Shown here: positions 34,364-43,457 of the stretch, piece after piece
Layout of the letters: every line of letters starts with the position of its first letter
How positions within the stretch are numbered: the first letter of the stretch is position 1
Assembly: GCA_030425285.1 (NCBI GenBank)
Contig: JAUIAY010000003.1
Coordinates: forward strand, 1-64,000
Direction: 5' to 3'
Source: Bacteroidia bacterium
GTDB taxonomy: Bacteria > Bacteroidota > Bacteroidia > Flavobacteriales > Flavobacteriaceae
Length of the DNA: 64,000 nucleotides
Translations under genes and position numbers: made by a program
Notes under the pieces: model-generated
Database searches by the model: none
The model's input: the letters and a program-made list of their open reading frames with translations, nothing else
Told to the model about the DNA's origin: nothing

Positions 34364-36186
34364 ATAAAACAGTCAACATAAATTTAGCAGGTATATTTTT
34401 TCATATAGATGAAGATGCATACGCCAAATTACAACGCTATCTTGAGGCTATAAGACGTTCATTTACAGACTCTCAAGGTCAATCTGAAATTATTTCGGAT
34501 ATAGAAGCTCGTATTGCCGAACTATTTGGTGAACGCGTAAAACACGAAAAACAAGTCATTGGTATTAAAGAAGTCGATGAAGTTATTGCCATAATGGGGC
34601 AACCAGAAGACTATATTGTAGATGACGAGATTTTTGAAGACGAACCAAAACGCTCTTATCACAGACCCTCAGGTCCTTCAAAAAAATTGTTTAGAGATAC
34701 TGAAAACTCGTATATCGGTGGTGTTTCTGCTGGATTGGGTCACTACTTTGGTATTGATGCCCTTTGGATTCGTTTAGCTTGGATATTACTAATATTTGGA
34801 GCAGGAACAGGTGTGCTACTATACATTTTACTATGGATTTTACTTCCAGAAGCGGTAACTACATCAGATAAATTGATGATGCGCGGTGAACCCGTGAACA
34901 TATCCAACATTGAAAAAAAAATCAAGGACGGATTTGACAGTGTATCGGATGTGGCAAAAAATGTCACTGAATCTGTAACGGGAGCAGCTAAAAATGTTTC
35001 AGATTCGGTATCAGAAGCTGCCAAGAATGTCGATTTCAACAAACAAGGTAATCGCTTAAAGTCATCATCAAAATCATTTTTTGATACCATAGGAGATATC
35101 ATTTTATTCTTCTTTAAAGTGTTTGCCAAGTTTATTGGAGTGATTTTAATTATCACAGGCGCTGCTACCTTAATAGGTTTAATTATAGGATTGTTCACCG
35201 TTGGTGCTACTGACATTATTCACGTACCAGGTTTTGACTTTGTTGATGCAGCTAATGCTGCCAATACACCTGTCTGGTTAGTTTCACTATTAATGTTGTT
35301 TGCTGTTGGTATACCGTTTTTCTTTATTTTTTATTTAGGATTACGCATACTGATAACCAACTTAAAATCTATTGGAAATATTGCCAAGTTTACACTATTA
35401 GGTATTTGGTTAGTTTCAATAATAAGCTTGGTGGTTATATCCATAAAACAAGCCAGTGAGCATGCCTTTGATGCCAGTGTATCTAACAAAGAAGTACTTT
35501 ATATTGCTTCTTCAGATACCTTGAATTTAAAGATGGTAGGTAATGACAATTACAAGAAGAATATCTACAGACATGGTAGTTCATTTAGAATTGTCTATGA
35601 TGAAAACGATGATAAGATTATCTATTCTTCTGATATTCGTCTAATAGTTAGATCAACAAAAGATAGCCTAGCTTCTATAAGCATCGAAAAAAATGCTGAA
35701 GGCAGTAGCTATCAACAAGCTAAAAAGCGTGCTAATAACATCATTTACAATTATGAACTTAACGGCAACAACTTATTGTTGGATGCATATCTAACTACCA
35801 AAATTGAAAACAAATTTAGCGATCAAGAAGTTGAAGTCATTCTATACTTACCTGAAGGAACCGTTCTTTATGCTGATGATAATACCTATAGTTTCCACAG
35901 AAACTCTAGCTATTACAACGATATTCTAGACAACGGTATGGAAGAACATTACTTGCAAATTATCGATGATGGTGTTATCTGTTTAGATTGCCCAGAGGAC
36001 TATAAAGTAAAGGTAGATGTTAGTAATGACAGAACGCACTTAAAAATTGACGAAACCGGCCTAGAAATCAAAACCAACGACTCTAGCCTCGAAATTAACG
36101 AAGATGGTGTAAAGGCAGATGGTGAAGAGGTTAAAGTCAATATAGACGACAATGGTATAGAAATTACAACAGAAGACGACAACTAA
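34360..36186 (+). CDS. PspC domain multi-pass envelope stress protein
   Basis: 608 aa. A cytoplasmic N-terminal part (about 1-100, DIEARIAELFGERVKHEKQVIGIKEVDEVIAIMGQPEDY) is followed by a PspC domain (about 108-170: KLFRDTENSYIGGVSAGLGHYFGIDALWIRLAWILLIFGAGTGVLLYILLWILLP) and further membrane helices (about 245-285, 310-335, 345-365). A large extracytoplasmic beta-rich C-terminal region (370-608) ends in repeated D/N/E-rich strands. The PadR, PspC and head GIN order is a common Bacteroidota set, probably for envelope stress. Confidence 0.9.
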   Translation: MNKTVNINLAGIFFHIDEDAYAKLQRYLEAIRRSFTDSQGQSEIISDIEARIAELFGERVKHEKQVIGIKEVDEVIAIMGQPEDYIVDDEIFEDEPKRSYHRPSGPSKKLFRDTENSYIGGVSAGLGHYFGIDALWIRLAWILLIFGAGTGVLLYILLWILLPEAVTTSDKLMMRGEPVNISNIEKKIKDGFDSVSDVAKNVTESVTGAAKNVSDSVSEAAKNVDFNKQGNRLKSSSKSFFDTIGDIILFFFKVFAKFIGVILIITGAATLIGLIIGLFTVGATDIIHVPGFDFVDAANAANTPVWLVSLLMLFAVGIPFFFIFYLGLRILITNLKSIGNIAKFTLLGIWLVSIISLVVISIKQASEHAFDASVSNKEVLYIASSDTLNLKMVGNDNYKKNIYRHGSSFRIVYDENDDKIIYSSDIRLIVRSTKDSLASISIEKNAEGSSYQQAKKRANNIIYNYELNGNNLLLDAYLTTKIENKFSDQEVEVILYLPEGTVLYADDNTYSFHRNSSYYNDILDNGMEEHYLQIIDDGVICLDCPEDYKVKVDVSNDRTHLKIDETGLEIKTNDSSLEINEDGVKADGEEVKVNIDDNGIEITTEDDN

Positions 36187-36229
36187 AATCAATAATCATT
36201 AATCAATCAAAAAACAAAAATCAACAATC

Positions 36230-36961
36230 ATGACAACTTTAACTAAAATTATAGTATCAATCATTTTGTCCTTGCTTCTATTCTCATGCGAGTTCAATAC
36301 AGGCTGGGGCTCTGGTGTTTCAGGAGACCGAAATGTGATAACCAAAGAACATGCGCTTAACGGCGACTTTAACGAAATTCATGTAAGCCGTGGGCTTGAT
36401 GTGTATCTAACACAAGGAAATTCTAATCAAGTTATTATTGAAGCAGACGGCAACCTACATGACATTATTATAGTTGAAGTGAGCAATAATGTTCTGGATA
36501 TCACTGCTGAAGAAAACATTCGATCAGCTAAATCAAAAAAAGTTTTAGTGACATTTAAAAACGCCAATAGAATTGTAGCAACAAGCGGAAGCGATGTATA
36601 TTCAACCAATACTATTAAAACTGATGACTTAGAGTTAGAAACCAACAGTGGTAGTGATATGGAGCTTGAAATAGACACTCAAAAATTATATTGTCTATCA
36701 ACAAGTGGCAGCGACTTGGAGTTAACCGGAAGAGCCGTAACACTTAAAGCTGAAGCTAACAGCGGCAGCGACATTAATGCAGGTGATTTAATGGCAGAAA
36801 AATCGACCGTTAAAGCAACCAGCGGAGCCAGTGTAACTGTAAACTCTAGTAAAGAATTAATTGCCAAAGCCAATAGCGGTGGTGATGTTACCTATTATGG
36901 AAATCCTGAACGATTAGAAAAATCTGAAGGTGTTTCTGAAGGCAACATCAATAAAAGATAG
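36230..36961 (+). CDS. Head GIN domain (DUF2807) lipoprotein
   Basis: A 243-aa lipoprotein with lipobox LLLFSCEF (C20). DUF2807 forms a right-handed beta-helix; here the repeats read TSGSDVYS, NSGSDMELEI, TSGSDLELTG, NSGSDINAGD, TSGASVTVNS and NSGGDVTYYG. It follows the PspC gene by 43 bp and ends at a bidirectional terminator. It is likely a periplasmic structural or adhesion protein. Confidence 0.92.
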   Translation: MTTLTKIIVSIILSLLLFSCEFNTGWGSGVSGDRNVITKEHALNGDFNEIHVSRGLDVYLTQGNSNQVIIEADGNLHDIIIVEVSNNVLDITAEENIRSAKSKKVLVTFKNANRIVATSGSDVYSTNTIKTDDLELETNSGSDMELEIDTQKLYCLSTSGSDLELTGRAVTLKAEANSGSDINAGDLMAEKSTVKATSGASVTVNSSKELIAKANSGGDVTYYGNPERLEKSEGVSEGNINKR

Positions 36962-36985
36962 TTCTTGTTTTACCAACCAAAATCA

Positions 36986-37016
36986 AAAAGCCGAAACATT
37001 TTGAGTTTCGGCTTTT
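36986..37016. terminator. Bidirectional terminator between head GIN and S9 peptidase genes
   Basis: AAAAGCCGAAAC (36986-36997) / GTTTCGGCTTTT (37005-37016) with a 7-nt loop and tracts on both sides. It lies between two convergent genes. Confidence 0.92.
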
Positions 37017-37020
37017 TTCT

Positions 37021-39183
37021 TTAGTCTTTTACTTTCTCATTTAGTACAAAATCTGGATGTCCAGCTTGCCAATAAAAAAAGGAAAAAATATTTGAAAAAT
37101 CATTTATTGTTTGGGTTAAGGTGGTTCTACCACCATGTCCACCATCAAAATTAGTGTAAAATAGAATTGGCGAGTCACCTTTATTGTCATGTTGCATTTT
37201 AGCAGCAAATTTAGATGGTTGCCACGCAATTACTCTTGGATCGTTCATACCGGCTGTTATCAACATGGCAGGATAATCCGTTCCTGGAACCAAGTGATGG
37301 TAAGAGTCCATTTCCAATAGCCCCTTAAATTCTTCAGGGTCCGATACAGTTCCAAATTCAGGGGCATTTACAGGTCCATTGGGTGTCTCTTCCATACGCA
37401 CCGTATTCATGGCACCAACCATTGGAGCAGCAGCTGCAAAGAGGTCTGGTCTTTCAGTAATGGCTCGACCGACAAAAATACCGCCAGCACTTCCTCCAAA
37501 AATCGCCAACTTATCGGCATTGGTATAACCTTGTTCAATTAAATATTCTGCTGTCGCAATGCCATCTTTCCAAGTATTAGGTTTGTTCAATTTCTGACCA
37601 GCCTTATGCCAAGCATCTCCCAATTCACCTCCTCCCCTAACATGTGGCACTACCAAAACACCGTTGTACATAGTATAAGCTAATGTTATAGGGCTAAAAA
37701 AAGGTTCTGTTGAAATCCCATAAGAACCATAACTGTAGATAACAGCTGGATTTCCTCCATTCATTTTCAATCCTTTATTATGAATGATGGAAACAGGGAC
37801 CATAACTCCATCATGCGATTTAACCATAACTTCTTTTGCCACGAGGTTTTCCAATTCAGGATACTCAACAGGCGTAGATAACGGCTGATAATTAAAGGTA
37901 TTGCCTTTAGGATCATACAAATAGCGTTTGTCAGGAGAGGTCCATCCTGATATATTTATCCAAATCTCACTGAAATCTGAATCACGGACAGACAAATCAG
38001 CTCTACCAGCAGTAAAAGGAAGTTCTAGTTTTTTGGAATTGACTTCTCCATATGCCAGAAAGTAAACTTTGGCCTGAACACCATTTTCTACCGTAGCATA
38101 ATAAAGTCCATCTTTCGTTAACACAAAATCTGAAATAGTTTCTGTTCTCGATTCGCTTACAACAACCTCGGCATTTGAATATTTAGGATTTTCAATAGGC
38201 GCCTTAAGTATTTTATAGTTTGGAGCATCATTATAGGTTAAATAATATACATCTGAAGCGTTTAAATCCATGGCCGTAACTTTATTTTCACGACTTATTA
38301 CAGGTTTCCAATCTTGGGAACCCACCTCATCTTCAATATACATTTTAGAGTTCTTATCTACCGAGCCTGCAAATAATATGTTTTTATTGGCTCGTTTAGA
38401 ATACATAATATATGGAAATTCAGACTCAAAAATATTAAGGGGTTTGTAGTTCTCTTTTGAAAAATAAGCCTTGTCCATACTCTGATCTGTACCAACTTTA
38501 TGCACATAGTTGGAAGTGTAAATTTGTCTGTTTACATCTTTAATATCGGCTGAATTCAATTTAATGTAGAAAAAACTATCACCTGATGCATGCCAAGAAA
38601 CCCCATCTGCTAATTGCAATATTTCATCATATTGTTCTCCAGAACTCTTAAAGATGAGTAGTTCTGGGTTTTCAGAACCATTGGCAGCCACACTAACAGC
38701 AATTTTATCGCCTTTTATATTTGGTGTAATACTTGAAATGGTGTAGGTCACACCTTCTTCCTTATTGTATTGTGTTGGGTCAAAGAATAGTGTCTCATCC
38801 CCCTTGTAACCATTACGTTTATACATTTTACTTATTTCTTCTCCCGGTACCCGTTTTAAGTAGTAATACGTGCCGTCGTCAGTAATCCTCAAACTTGATA
38901 TTGAGGCTGCTTGCCGCTCAATTAATTCTTTGATTTTATTGAACATAGCTTGTTTACCTGATATGTTATCTAAAATAGAGGTCGCATAACTGGCATTGTC
39001 TTTCATCCAAGCCAATACCGTAGCGTCATCTAAATTTTCTAAATATTGGTATGGATCATCCAAAGTGACATCATAATAGGTATTAGTCACTATTTTTTGA
39101 GGAAGAGGTTCAGGTTTCACTAATTCTTGAGCTGTAACAGCAAAAGACATAAGAAACAATACAGCATAGAATAGTCTATTCAT
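37021..39183 (-). CDS. Prolyl oligopeptidase family serine peptidase (S9A), exported
   Basis: A 720-aa protein with signal peptide MNRLFYAVLFLMSFAVTAQ. The N-terminal propeller begins DPYQYLENLDDATVLAWMKDNASYA. The catalytic domain has GGSAGGIFVG (Ser), MNDPRVIAWQP (Asp) and FDGGHGG (His). It is diverged from the S9A enzyme at 10781-12847 and closer to canonical prolyl endopeptidases by its N-terminal DPYQYLE motif. It is single and ends at a shared terminator. Confidence 0.93.
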   Translation of the reverse strand: MNRLFYAVLFLMSFAVTAQELVKPEPLPQKIVTNTYYDVTLDDPYQYLENLDDATVLAWMKDNASYATSILDNISGKQAMFNKIKELIERQAASISSLRITDDGTYYYLKRVPGEEISKMYKRNGYKGDETLFFDPTQYNKEEGVTYTISSITPNIKGDKIAVSVAANGSENPELLIFKSSGEQYDEILQLADGVSWHASGDSFFYIKLNSADIKDVNRQIYTSNYVHKVGTDQSMDKAYFSKENYKPLNIFESEFPYIMYSKRANKNILFAGSVDKNSKMYIEDEVGSQDWKPVISRENKVTAMDLNASDVYYLTYNDAPNYKILKAPIENPKYSNAEVVVSESRTETISDFVLTKDGLYYATVENGVQAKVYFLAYGEVNSKKLELPFTAGRADLSVRDSDFSEIWINISGWTSPDKRYLYDPKGNTFNYQPLSTPVEYPELENLVAKEVMVKSHDGVMVPVSIIHNKGLKMNGGNPAVIYSYGSYGISTEPFFSPITLAYTMYNGVLVVPHVRGGGELGDAWHKAGQKLNKPNTWKDGIATAEYLIEQGYTNADKLAIFGGSAGGIFVGRAITERPDLFAAAAPMVGAMNTVRMEETPNGPVNAPEFGTVSDPEEFKGLLEMDSYHHLVPGTDYPAMLITAGMNDPRVIAWQPSKFAAKMQHDNKGDSPILFYTNFDGGHGGRTTLTQTINDFSNIFSFFYWQAGHPDFVLNEKVKD

Positions 39184-39250
39184 AATTATAATATTTATGA
39201 GTTAATAATGGCTATTAATATTCTATGGAAAACTCGACACAAGATACAAA

Positions 39251-39276
39251 AAAACCGAAACAAATGTTTCGGTTTT
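39251..39276 (-). terminator. Terminator downstream of trxB
   Basis: AAAACCGAAAC (39251-39261) / GTTTCGGTTTT (39266-39276). On the minus strand it is followed by a T run. It lies 22 bp after the trxB stop. Confidence 0.9.
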
Positions 39277-39298
39277 AGTTCTTTATAAAAATCAAATA

Positions 39299-40282
39299 TT
39301 AATTATAAGTAGATGTACTCACTTCAAAAGCAGCATCTTTAGCTGCTAAATAACGTTCTGCATCCAAAGCAGCCATACAACCAGTTCCTGCAGCTGTGAT
39401 TGCTTGTCTGTAAACATGATCGGCAGCATCACCACTTACAAAAACACCTTCAACATTTGTTTTACTGGTTCCAGGAACCTCATTAATAATATATCCTGTT
39501 TCGTCTAAATTTAAATAGTCTTTAAAAATATCCGTGTTAGGTTTGTGACCAATAGCAACAAAAAATCCTGTAGCAGGAATCTCATGCTTTTCACCTGTTT
39601 GATTATTAAACACACGAACACCTGTTACCACTTGTCCATCACCTAAAACCTCATCTGTTTCGGTATTGTAAAGTATTTCAATATTTTCAGTATTCTGAAC
39701 ACGTGCAGCCATAATTTTAGAAGCTCTAAACTCATCACGTCTAACCAACATAGTCACTTTCTTACACAATTTAGATAAGTAATGAGCTTCCTCACATGCT
39801 GAATCTCCTGCACCTACAATAACAACTTCTTGATTTCTGTAAAAGAATCCATCACAAACAGCACAAGCAGATACACCTCCACCCAATTTCAAATATTTCT
39901 GTTCAGAATCTAAACCTAAATACTTTGCAGAAGCTCCTGTAGAAATAATAACAGTATCACAATGAATCTCTTTGGTATCGTTCACCCAAACTTTATGAAC
40001 ATCTCCAGAAAAATCGACTTTGGTAATCCAACCATCACGCACATCAGTATCAAAACGTTCGGCTTGTTTTTGTAATTCAATCATCATTTCTGGCCCAGTA
40101 ACTCCTTCTGGATATCCAGGGAAGTTTTCCACTTCGTTAGTGGTTGTTAACTGTCCCCCTGGTTGTGATCCTTGATATAATACTGGTTTCATATTAGCTC
40201 TCGCAGCATAAATAGCAGCTGTATAGCCTGCAGGCCCAGAGCCTATAATAAGGCATTTTACTTTTTCAATTGTATCTGACAT
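39299..40282 (-). CDS. trxB: Thioredoxin-disulfide reductase
   Basis: A 327-aa flavoprotein. FAD site GSGPAGYTAAIYAARA (residues 15-30), GGQLTTTNEVENFPG, redox pair C140-A-V-C143 followed by DGFF, NADP site VGAGDSACEEA and the closing GVFVSGDAAD. It reduces thioredoxin with NADPH in the cytosol. No thioredoxin gene is adjacent. Confidence 0.96.
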   Translation of the reverse strand: MSDTIEKVKCLIIGSGPAGYTAAIYAARANMKPVLYQGSQPGGQLTTTNEVENFPGYPEGVTGPEMMIELQKQAERFDTDVRDGWITKVDFSGDVHKVWVNDTKEIHCDTVIISTGASAKYLGLDSEQKYLKLGGGVSACAVCDGFFYRNQEVVIVGAGDSACEEAHYLSKLCKKVTMLVRRDEFRASKIMAARVQNTENIEILYNTETDEVLGDGQVVTGVRVFNNQTGEKHEIPATGFFVAIGHKPNTDIFKDYLNLDETGYIINEVPGTSKTNVEGVFVSGDAADHVYRQAITAAGTGCMAALDAERYLAAKDAAFEVSTSTYN

Positions 40283-40413
40283 AATTAGATTAAAATTTAT
40301 AGGACAAAAGTAGAGTTTTTGTCAAAAAACTTTCATGAAACTTATTAAAAGTTATTATGCAACTATTGGAAAATATAATGGTTGTTTAATTTGAATAAAA
40401 TAAAACCGAAAGT

Positions 40414-40614
40414 TTATTTAAGTATGCGCTTGATTATGGCGTACAGTCCGTATTTTCCAAAAGCACTAAACATAGTACTCACCCAATTTATTGGTTTTAG
40501 ATCGTCCTTAAATTCGCTTTTAAGAAGTTTCATTTCTTCTAATGCTATATTCCGCTCAAGACTCAAACGCTTCAAATCTTTCTCAATATCATCAAATGAT
40601 TCGTACTGCTTCAT
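40414..40614 (-). CDS. Small conserved protein of the YtxH trio
   Basis: 66 aa, charged coiled-coil N-terminal half (YESFDDIEKDLKRLSLERNIALEEMKLLKSEFKDDL) and a weakly hydrophobic C terminus. It starts 1 bp after the holin-like gene stops. The order YtxH, phage-holin-like membrane protein, small coiled-coil protein is a common flavobacterial set of unknown role (DUF6327-like). Confidence 0.78.
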   Translation of the reverse strand: MKQYESFDDIEKDLKRLSLERNIALEEMKLLKSEFKDDLKPINWVSTMFSAFGKYGLYAIIKRILK

Positions 40615-40615
40615 A

Positions 40616-40966
40616 TTATGAGTTAAAGAATTTTGAAGATAAACTCTTGATTATTTTTCGTTCTATAATGTGTCTTTTATAATAAGCTATCACACAGCCA
40701 AGCAAAAAGACAACGCCTATTATAAGGTAACCCAAGGCCAAATTGTCCAGCCACTCTCCTATCGCTAGTGCTAAAGCAAAGGACATAAAGAACAACGCTA
40801 CCAGCAACAAACTACCAATAACAAGTGCTTTTGTTACAAATGATATTGAAACGCTAATTTGTTGAAACACCTTAAGTTTCAAATACTCTTGAGACTTTTT
40901 CACATAGGTCTCCCCAGCATCTGTCATCTTACCAGATGTTTCGTTAATTGATTCAAAAAGACCCAT
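40616..40966 (-). CDS. Phage-holin-like (superfamily III type) membrane protein
   Basis: A 116-aa protein with an amphipathic N terminus (INETSGKMTDAGETYVKKSQEYLKLKVFQ) and two membrane helices (VTKALVIGSLLLVALFFMSFALALAIGEWL and ALGYLIIGVVFLLGCVIAYY). It resembles the holin_3_6-like family of Proteobacteria and Bacteroidota. Its position between YtxH and a small coiled-coil gene points to a general envelope role and not to phage lysis. Confidence 0.78.
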   Translation of the reverse strand: MGLFESINETSGKMTDAGETYVKKSQEYLKLKVFQQISVSISFVTKALVIGSLLLVALFFMSFALALAIGEWLDNLALGYLIIGVVFLLGCVIAYYKRHIIERKIIKSLSSKFFNS

Positions 40967-40972
40967 TGAAGA

Positions 40973-41299
40973 TTATTTTTGGTATTGCTTATTTTTAGCT
41001 TTCAACTCTGCCAATTTTTTTTCAAGTGAAGTAATGACATCTTCAGCCTTATGACTAACATCCGAAACAATAGATTCTATTTGTTCATCCAATGTTCCTT
41101 TTTTAGTAGCCACGGTATTGGCAACTTTGTCCCTCATATTGTGTGCACTTTCTGACACTTTATCGCGTGCAGCTGCAGCTTCATCTGCAATTTTTTGCCT
41201 CGTGTTAGAACCCTTGTCAGGAGCAAATAAAATTCCCAGCGTGGCACCAATTGCGGTTCCTGCTAATATTCCCAATAATGTACTACTCTCTTTTCCCAT
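40973..41299 (-). CDS. YtxH domain protein
   Basis: A 108-aa protein with a glycine-zipper membrane segment (LLGILAGTAIGATLGILFAPDKGSNTR, the YtxH signature) followed by an alanine-rich amphipathic helix (IADEAAAARDKVSESAHNMRDKVANTVA). It is probably a stress-linked membrane protein. First gene of a three-gene operon. Confidence 0.88.
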   Translation of the reverse strand: MGKESSTLLGILAGTAIGATLGILFAPDKGSNTRQKIADEAAAARDKVSESAHNMRDKVANTVATKKGTLDEQIESIVSDVSHKAEDVITSLEKKLAELKAKNKQYQK

Positions 41300-41411
41300 G
41301 TTATTGATGATTTAATTCGTTTTATATGTTTAACTACATAAAACATACCAATTTAAGGTAAAAAAAGCAAAAAATTATAGTATTTAATGAACTGTTAACA
41401 CTCAAAAATAA

Positions 41412-41437
41412 AAAAGCCCAACAAAAAGTTGAGCTTA
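41412..41437 (-). terminator. Hairpin following the tRNA tail
   Basis: AAGCCCAAC and GTTGAGCTT flank a short A-rich loop. Read on the minus strand it directly follows the tRNA 3' fragment and ends in a T run, so it looks like the original terminator of that tRNA gene. Confidence 0.65.
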
Positions 41438-41440
41438 AAA

Positions 41441-41456
41441 GTCGGGGTGGCAGGAT
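41441..41456 (-). other. tRNA 3'-end fragment (Pro-like), candidate attachment-site half
   Basis: Minus strand ATCCTGCCACCCCGAC is the T-arm end plus 3' acceptor strand of a tRNA with CGGGGTG as its acceptor, as in tRNA-Pro. The 60 nt needed for the rest of the tRNA are absent to the right. Such fragments remain where a tyrosine-recombinase element has integrated at a tRNA gene, with the intact tRNA at the other end of the element. No matching tRNA gene is in this window. Confidence 0.6.
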
Positions 41457-41634
41457 GATAACTAAACCGCCACTATGCAGTAAAATCAATACTTTCAGAA
41501 ATAGACTAAAACAGTGTGAACCGAATTGTAGACCTATCTGTTAGTTTGAAATAGTATTATTTATCTGAACGTCTTACTACAAATTTACGATTTTAACTCC
41601 ATTAAAACCAGTCAATTTGTATCAAATATTATGA

Positions 41635-41832
41635 TTAATCTATTAAATATTTGTCAACAATTTCCTCTTCTATTCCGCTATATTCAACAAATTCTTTTAT
41701 TGTGACGAATTGGTAAGACTCCTTTCCAAAGTAGTTTCTAATGTCATTTAGAAGCTTACGCCCATAACGTTCACTACGTCCTGTGATACGCTGAATATCT
41801 TTTGGGTATATGCAAGCTCTTTTTGGGGTCAT
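41635..41832 (-). CDS. Small DNA-binding-like protein
   Basis: 65 aa, MTPKRACIYPKDIQRITGRSERYGRKLLNDIRNYFGKES and so on. The segment IYPKDIQRITGRSERYGRKLL looks like a helix-turn-helix, and TIKEFVEYSGIEEEIVDKYL forms the C-terminal helices. Similar small proteins occur in Flavobacteriaceae next to mobile islands. Function inferred only from shape and context. Confidence 0.7.
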   Translation of the reverse strand: MTPKRACIYPKDIQRITGRSERYGRKLLNDIRNYFGKESYQFVTIKEFVEYSGIEEEIVDKYLID

Positions 41833-41902
41833 AATACTTTATCTATGCTTTATCCGTACATCATCCATACTTCATTGTTTTATAATTATGGTGATGATGA
41901 TG

Positions 41903-42007
41903 CGTTGTTAAAATGTTGGAAATCCCGATAGGGTTTTCAATATTTTAATGACGTTTTTGGTTGTATCGGAATGGATATACAAAAACGGAATTGGATTTTT
42001 AACAACG
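41903..42007. repeat. Structured element with perfect 11-bp inverted repeat ends
   Basis: CGTTGTTAAAA (41903-41913) pairs with TTTTAACAACG (41997-42007). Inside, CGTTTTTG (41952-41959) pairs with CAAAAACG (41980-41987) and can be extended past a small bulge. AATCCC/GGGTTTT gives a third hairpin (about 41930). The element ends 49 bp before the first gene of the DUF5675 cassette. Confidence 0.6.
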
Positions 42008-42056
42008 TGCTATAAAATTACGTGATTTGGTTTCATTAATCAAAAAACGAATTATT

Positions 42057-42812
42057 ATGGCAAAACAAACTGGTATTATTAAACTGAAAGGAACTATCGG
42101 TGGTATTTCCTTTTACAAAACGACTGATGGCCATCTGGCACGCGAAAAAGGCGGTGTTGATGGCAATCGTATTGCAAACGATCCTGCGTTTCAGAGAACG
42201 CGTGAAAATGGGTCTGAATTTGGACGTGCTGGTAAAGGTGGTAAGCTATTACGAAATGCTATCCGTATTCTTTTGCAAAATGCAAAGGATAAACGTGTGG
42301 TATCACGTTTAACTAAAACTTTGGTTGCGGTTACCAAAACCGACACAACCAACGAAAGAGGTTTAAGAACCTTACAGGATGGTGATTTAAGCTTATTAAA
42401 TAGCTTTGAATTCAATTTGAATGGAAAGTTAGGCACTACGCTTTTTGCTCCGTTTACGAATGCATTTGACCGTGTTTCTGGTGATGCAACGGTTAACCTT
42501 GATGCGTTTTCTCCAACGGTAAGAATTGCAGCTCCAACAGGAACAACCCATTTTAAGGTGGTAATGGGTGCTTCTGAATTGGATTTTGAGAACGAGACCT
42601 CAACATTTGAAAATGATGAGACTGCCATTCTGCCTTATACTGCTGCTGATACTGCTGCCATTGCCTTAACAGCTTCTTTGACTGCTAACTCAACGCTTCC
42701 TGTTGTTCAGGTGCTTGGTATTGAGTTTTACCAAGAGGTAAACGGACAAATGTACGAGCTTAAGAACGGTGCTTACAACGCTTTGGCAGTTGTTATTGTT
42801 GACACTCCGTAA
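42057..42812 (+). CDS. Conserved Bacteroidota protein heading a DUF5675 cassette
   Basis: 251 aa from ATG 42057; the TTG ten codons upstream is less likely. The N-terminal half is basic and conserved-looking (KQTGIIKLKGTIGGISFYKT, GGVDGNRIANDPAFQRTRENGSEFGRAGKGGKLLRNAIR). The C-terminal half is beta-rich and acidic, with two alanine/threonine-rich strands. No catalytic motif is visible. Its position before DUF5675 and two small membrane proteins recalls phage-tail or lysis modules, but no structural phage gene is near. Confidence 0.8.
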   Translation: MAKQTGIIKLKGTIGGISFYKTTDGHLAREKGGVDGNRIANDPAFQRTRENGSEFGRAGKGGKLLRNAIRILLQNAKDKRVVSRLTKTLVAVTKTDTTNERGLRTLQDGDLSLLNSFEFNLNGKLGTTLFAPFTNAFDRVSGDATVNLDAFSPTVRIAAPTGTTHFKVVMGASELDFENETSTFENDETAILPYTAADTAAIALTASLTANSTLPVVQVLGIEFYQEVNGQMYELKNGAYNALAVVIVDTP

Positions 42813-42814
42813 GT

Positions 42815-43237
42815 ATGGAATTAGTGCTGCATAGAGCCTATTTTGAAGAGGGCACCAATGGTGCTCTCTTTAATTCTAACAAATTCCTTTGTCATACCAT
42901 CGAATTGCCCTGGAACAATAACAAGCGAAACATTTCCTGTATTCCTGAAGGCACTTATGACCTTGAACCACGATTTTCAAAACGGTTTAAGCATCATCTG
43001 ATTTTGAAGGCTGTAAAAGGCAGAAGCTTTATCCTGTTTCATCCTGCGAATGATGCCTTAAAAGAGCTTCAAGGGTGTATTGCTCCAGTAACGTATTTAA
43101 GTGGTATTGGTAGAGGTGTTTACTCAAGGGATGCTATGCAAAAACTGTTGTCTTTGGTGTACCAAGCTAAAGACCGAAAAGAAACCATTTTATTAACTAT
43201 TAAATCACAGAATTATGAACATTGTAGAACGTTATAA
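42815..43237 (+). CDS. DUF5675 protein
   Basis: A 140-aa protein. Conserved points: LCHTIELPWNNNKRNISCIPEGTYDLEPRFS, FILFHPANDALKELQGCIAP. The fold resembles L,D-transpeptidase-like or lysozyme-associated DUF5675 proteins often found in phages and phage-derived islands of Bacteroidota. The C terminus overlaps the next start (43215) by 23 bp. No signal peptide, so a cytosolic or holin-released protein. Confidence 0.83.
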   Translation: MELVLHRAYFEEGTNGALFNSNKFLCHTIELPWNNNKRNISCIPEGTYDLEPRFSKRFKHHLILKAVKGRSFILFHPANDALKELQGCIAPVTYLSGIGRGVYSRDAMQKLLSLVYQAKDRKETILLTIKSQNYEHCRTL

Positions 43238-43457
43238 AAAACCAACTCCCAAATTTTTCAAGACTTTACGAAATATTGGTATTGCATTGGCTACTGCAGG
43301 TGGTGCTATCATAGCTGCACCTATCACAATGCCTGCTATTGTGATAACTATTGCTACTTATATGACCGTTGCCGGAACTGTGGCCACCGCAGTAAGTCAA
43401 GCCGTAGTTACTGATGATGAAAACACAGAAACTGATGAGAATGACGATGGATTATAA
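43215..43457 (+). CDS. Small membrane protein (holin-like)
   Basis: 80 aa: a basic N terminus (VERYKKPTPKFFKTLRN), then two hydrophobic stretches (about 21-42 and 43-66) rich in Ala, Ile and Thr, and a very acidic tail (DDENTETDENDDGL). The size and charge layout recall holins. It overlaps DUF5675 upstream and the 60-aa gene downstream. Confidence 0.65.
   Translation: MNIVERYKKPTPKFFKTLRNIGIALATAGGAIIAAPITMPAIVITIATYMTVAGTVATAVSQAVVTDDENTETDENDDGL

Larger units (their letters stand above)
41300..41634. other. Intergenic region at the left edge of the accessory island
   Basis: 335 bp with no open frame. It contains the terminator at 41412-41437, the 16-nt tRNA tail at 41441-41456, and about 180 bp of AT-rich DNA in which nothing else stands out. 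Confidence 0.6.

Noticed and set aside
41441-41515. Complete tRNA gene
   Set aside because: Only the last 16 nt match a tRNA; no anticodon or D arm can be found beside it on either strand.
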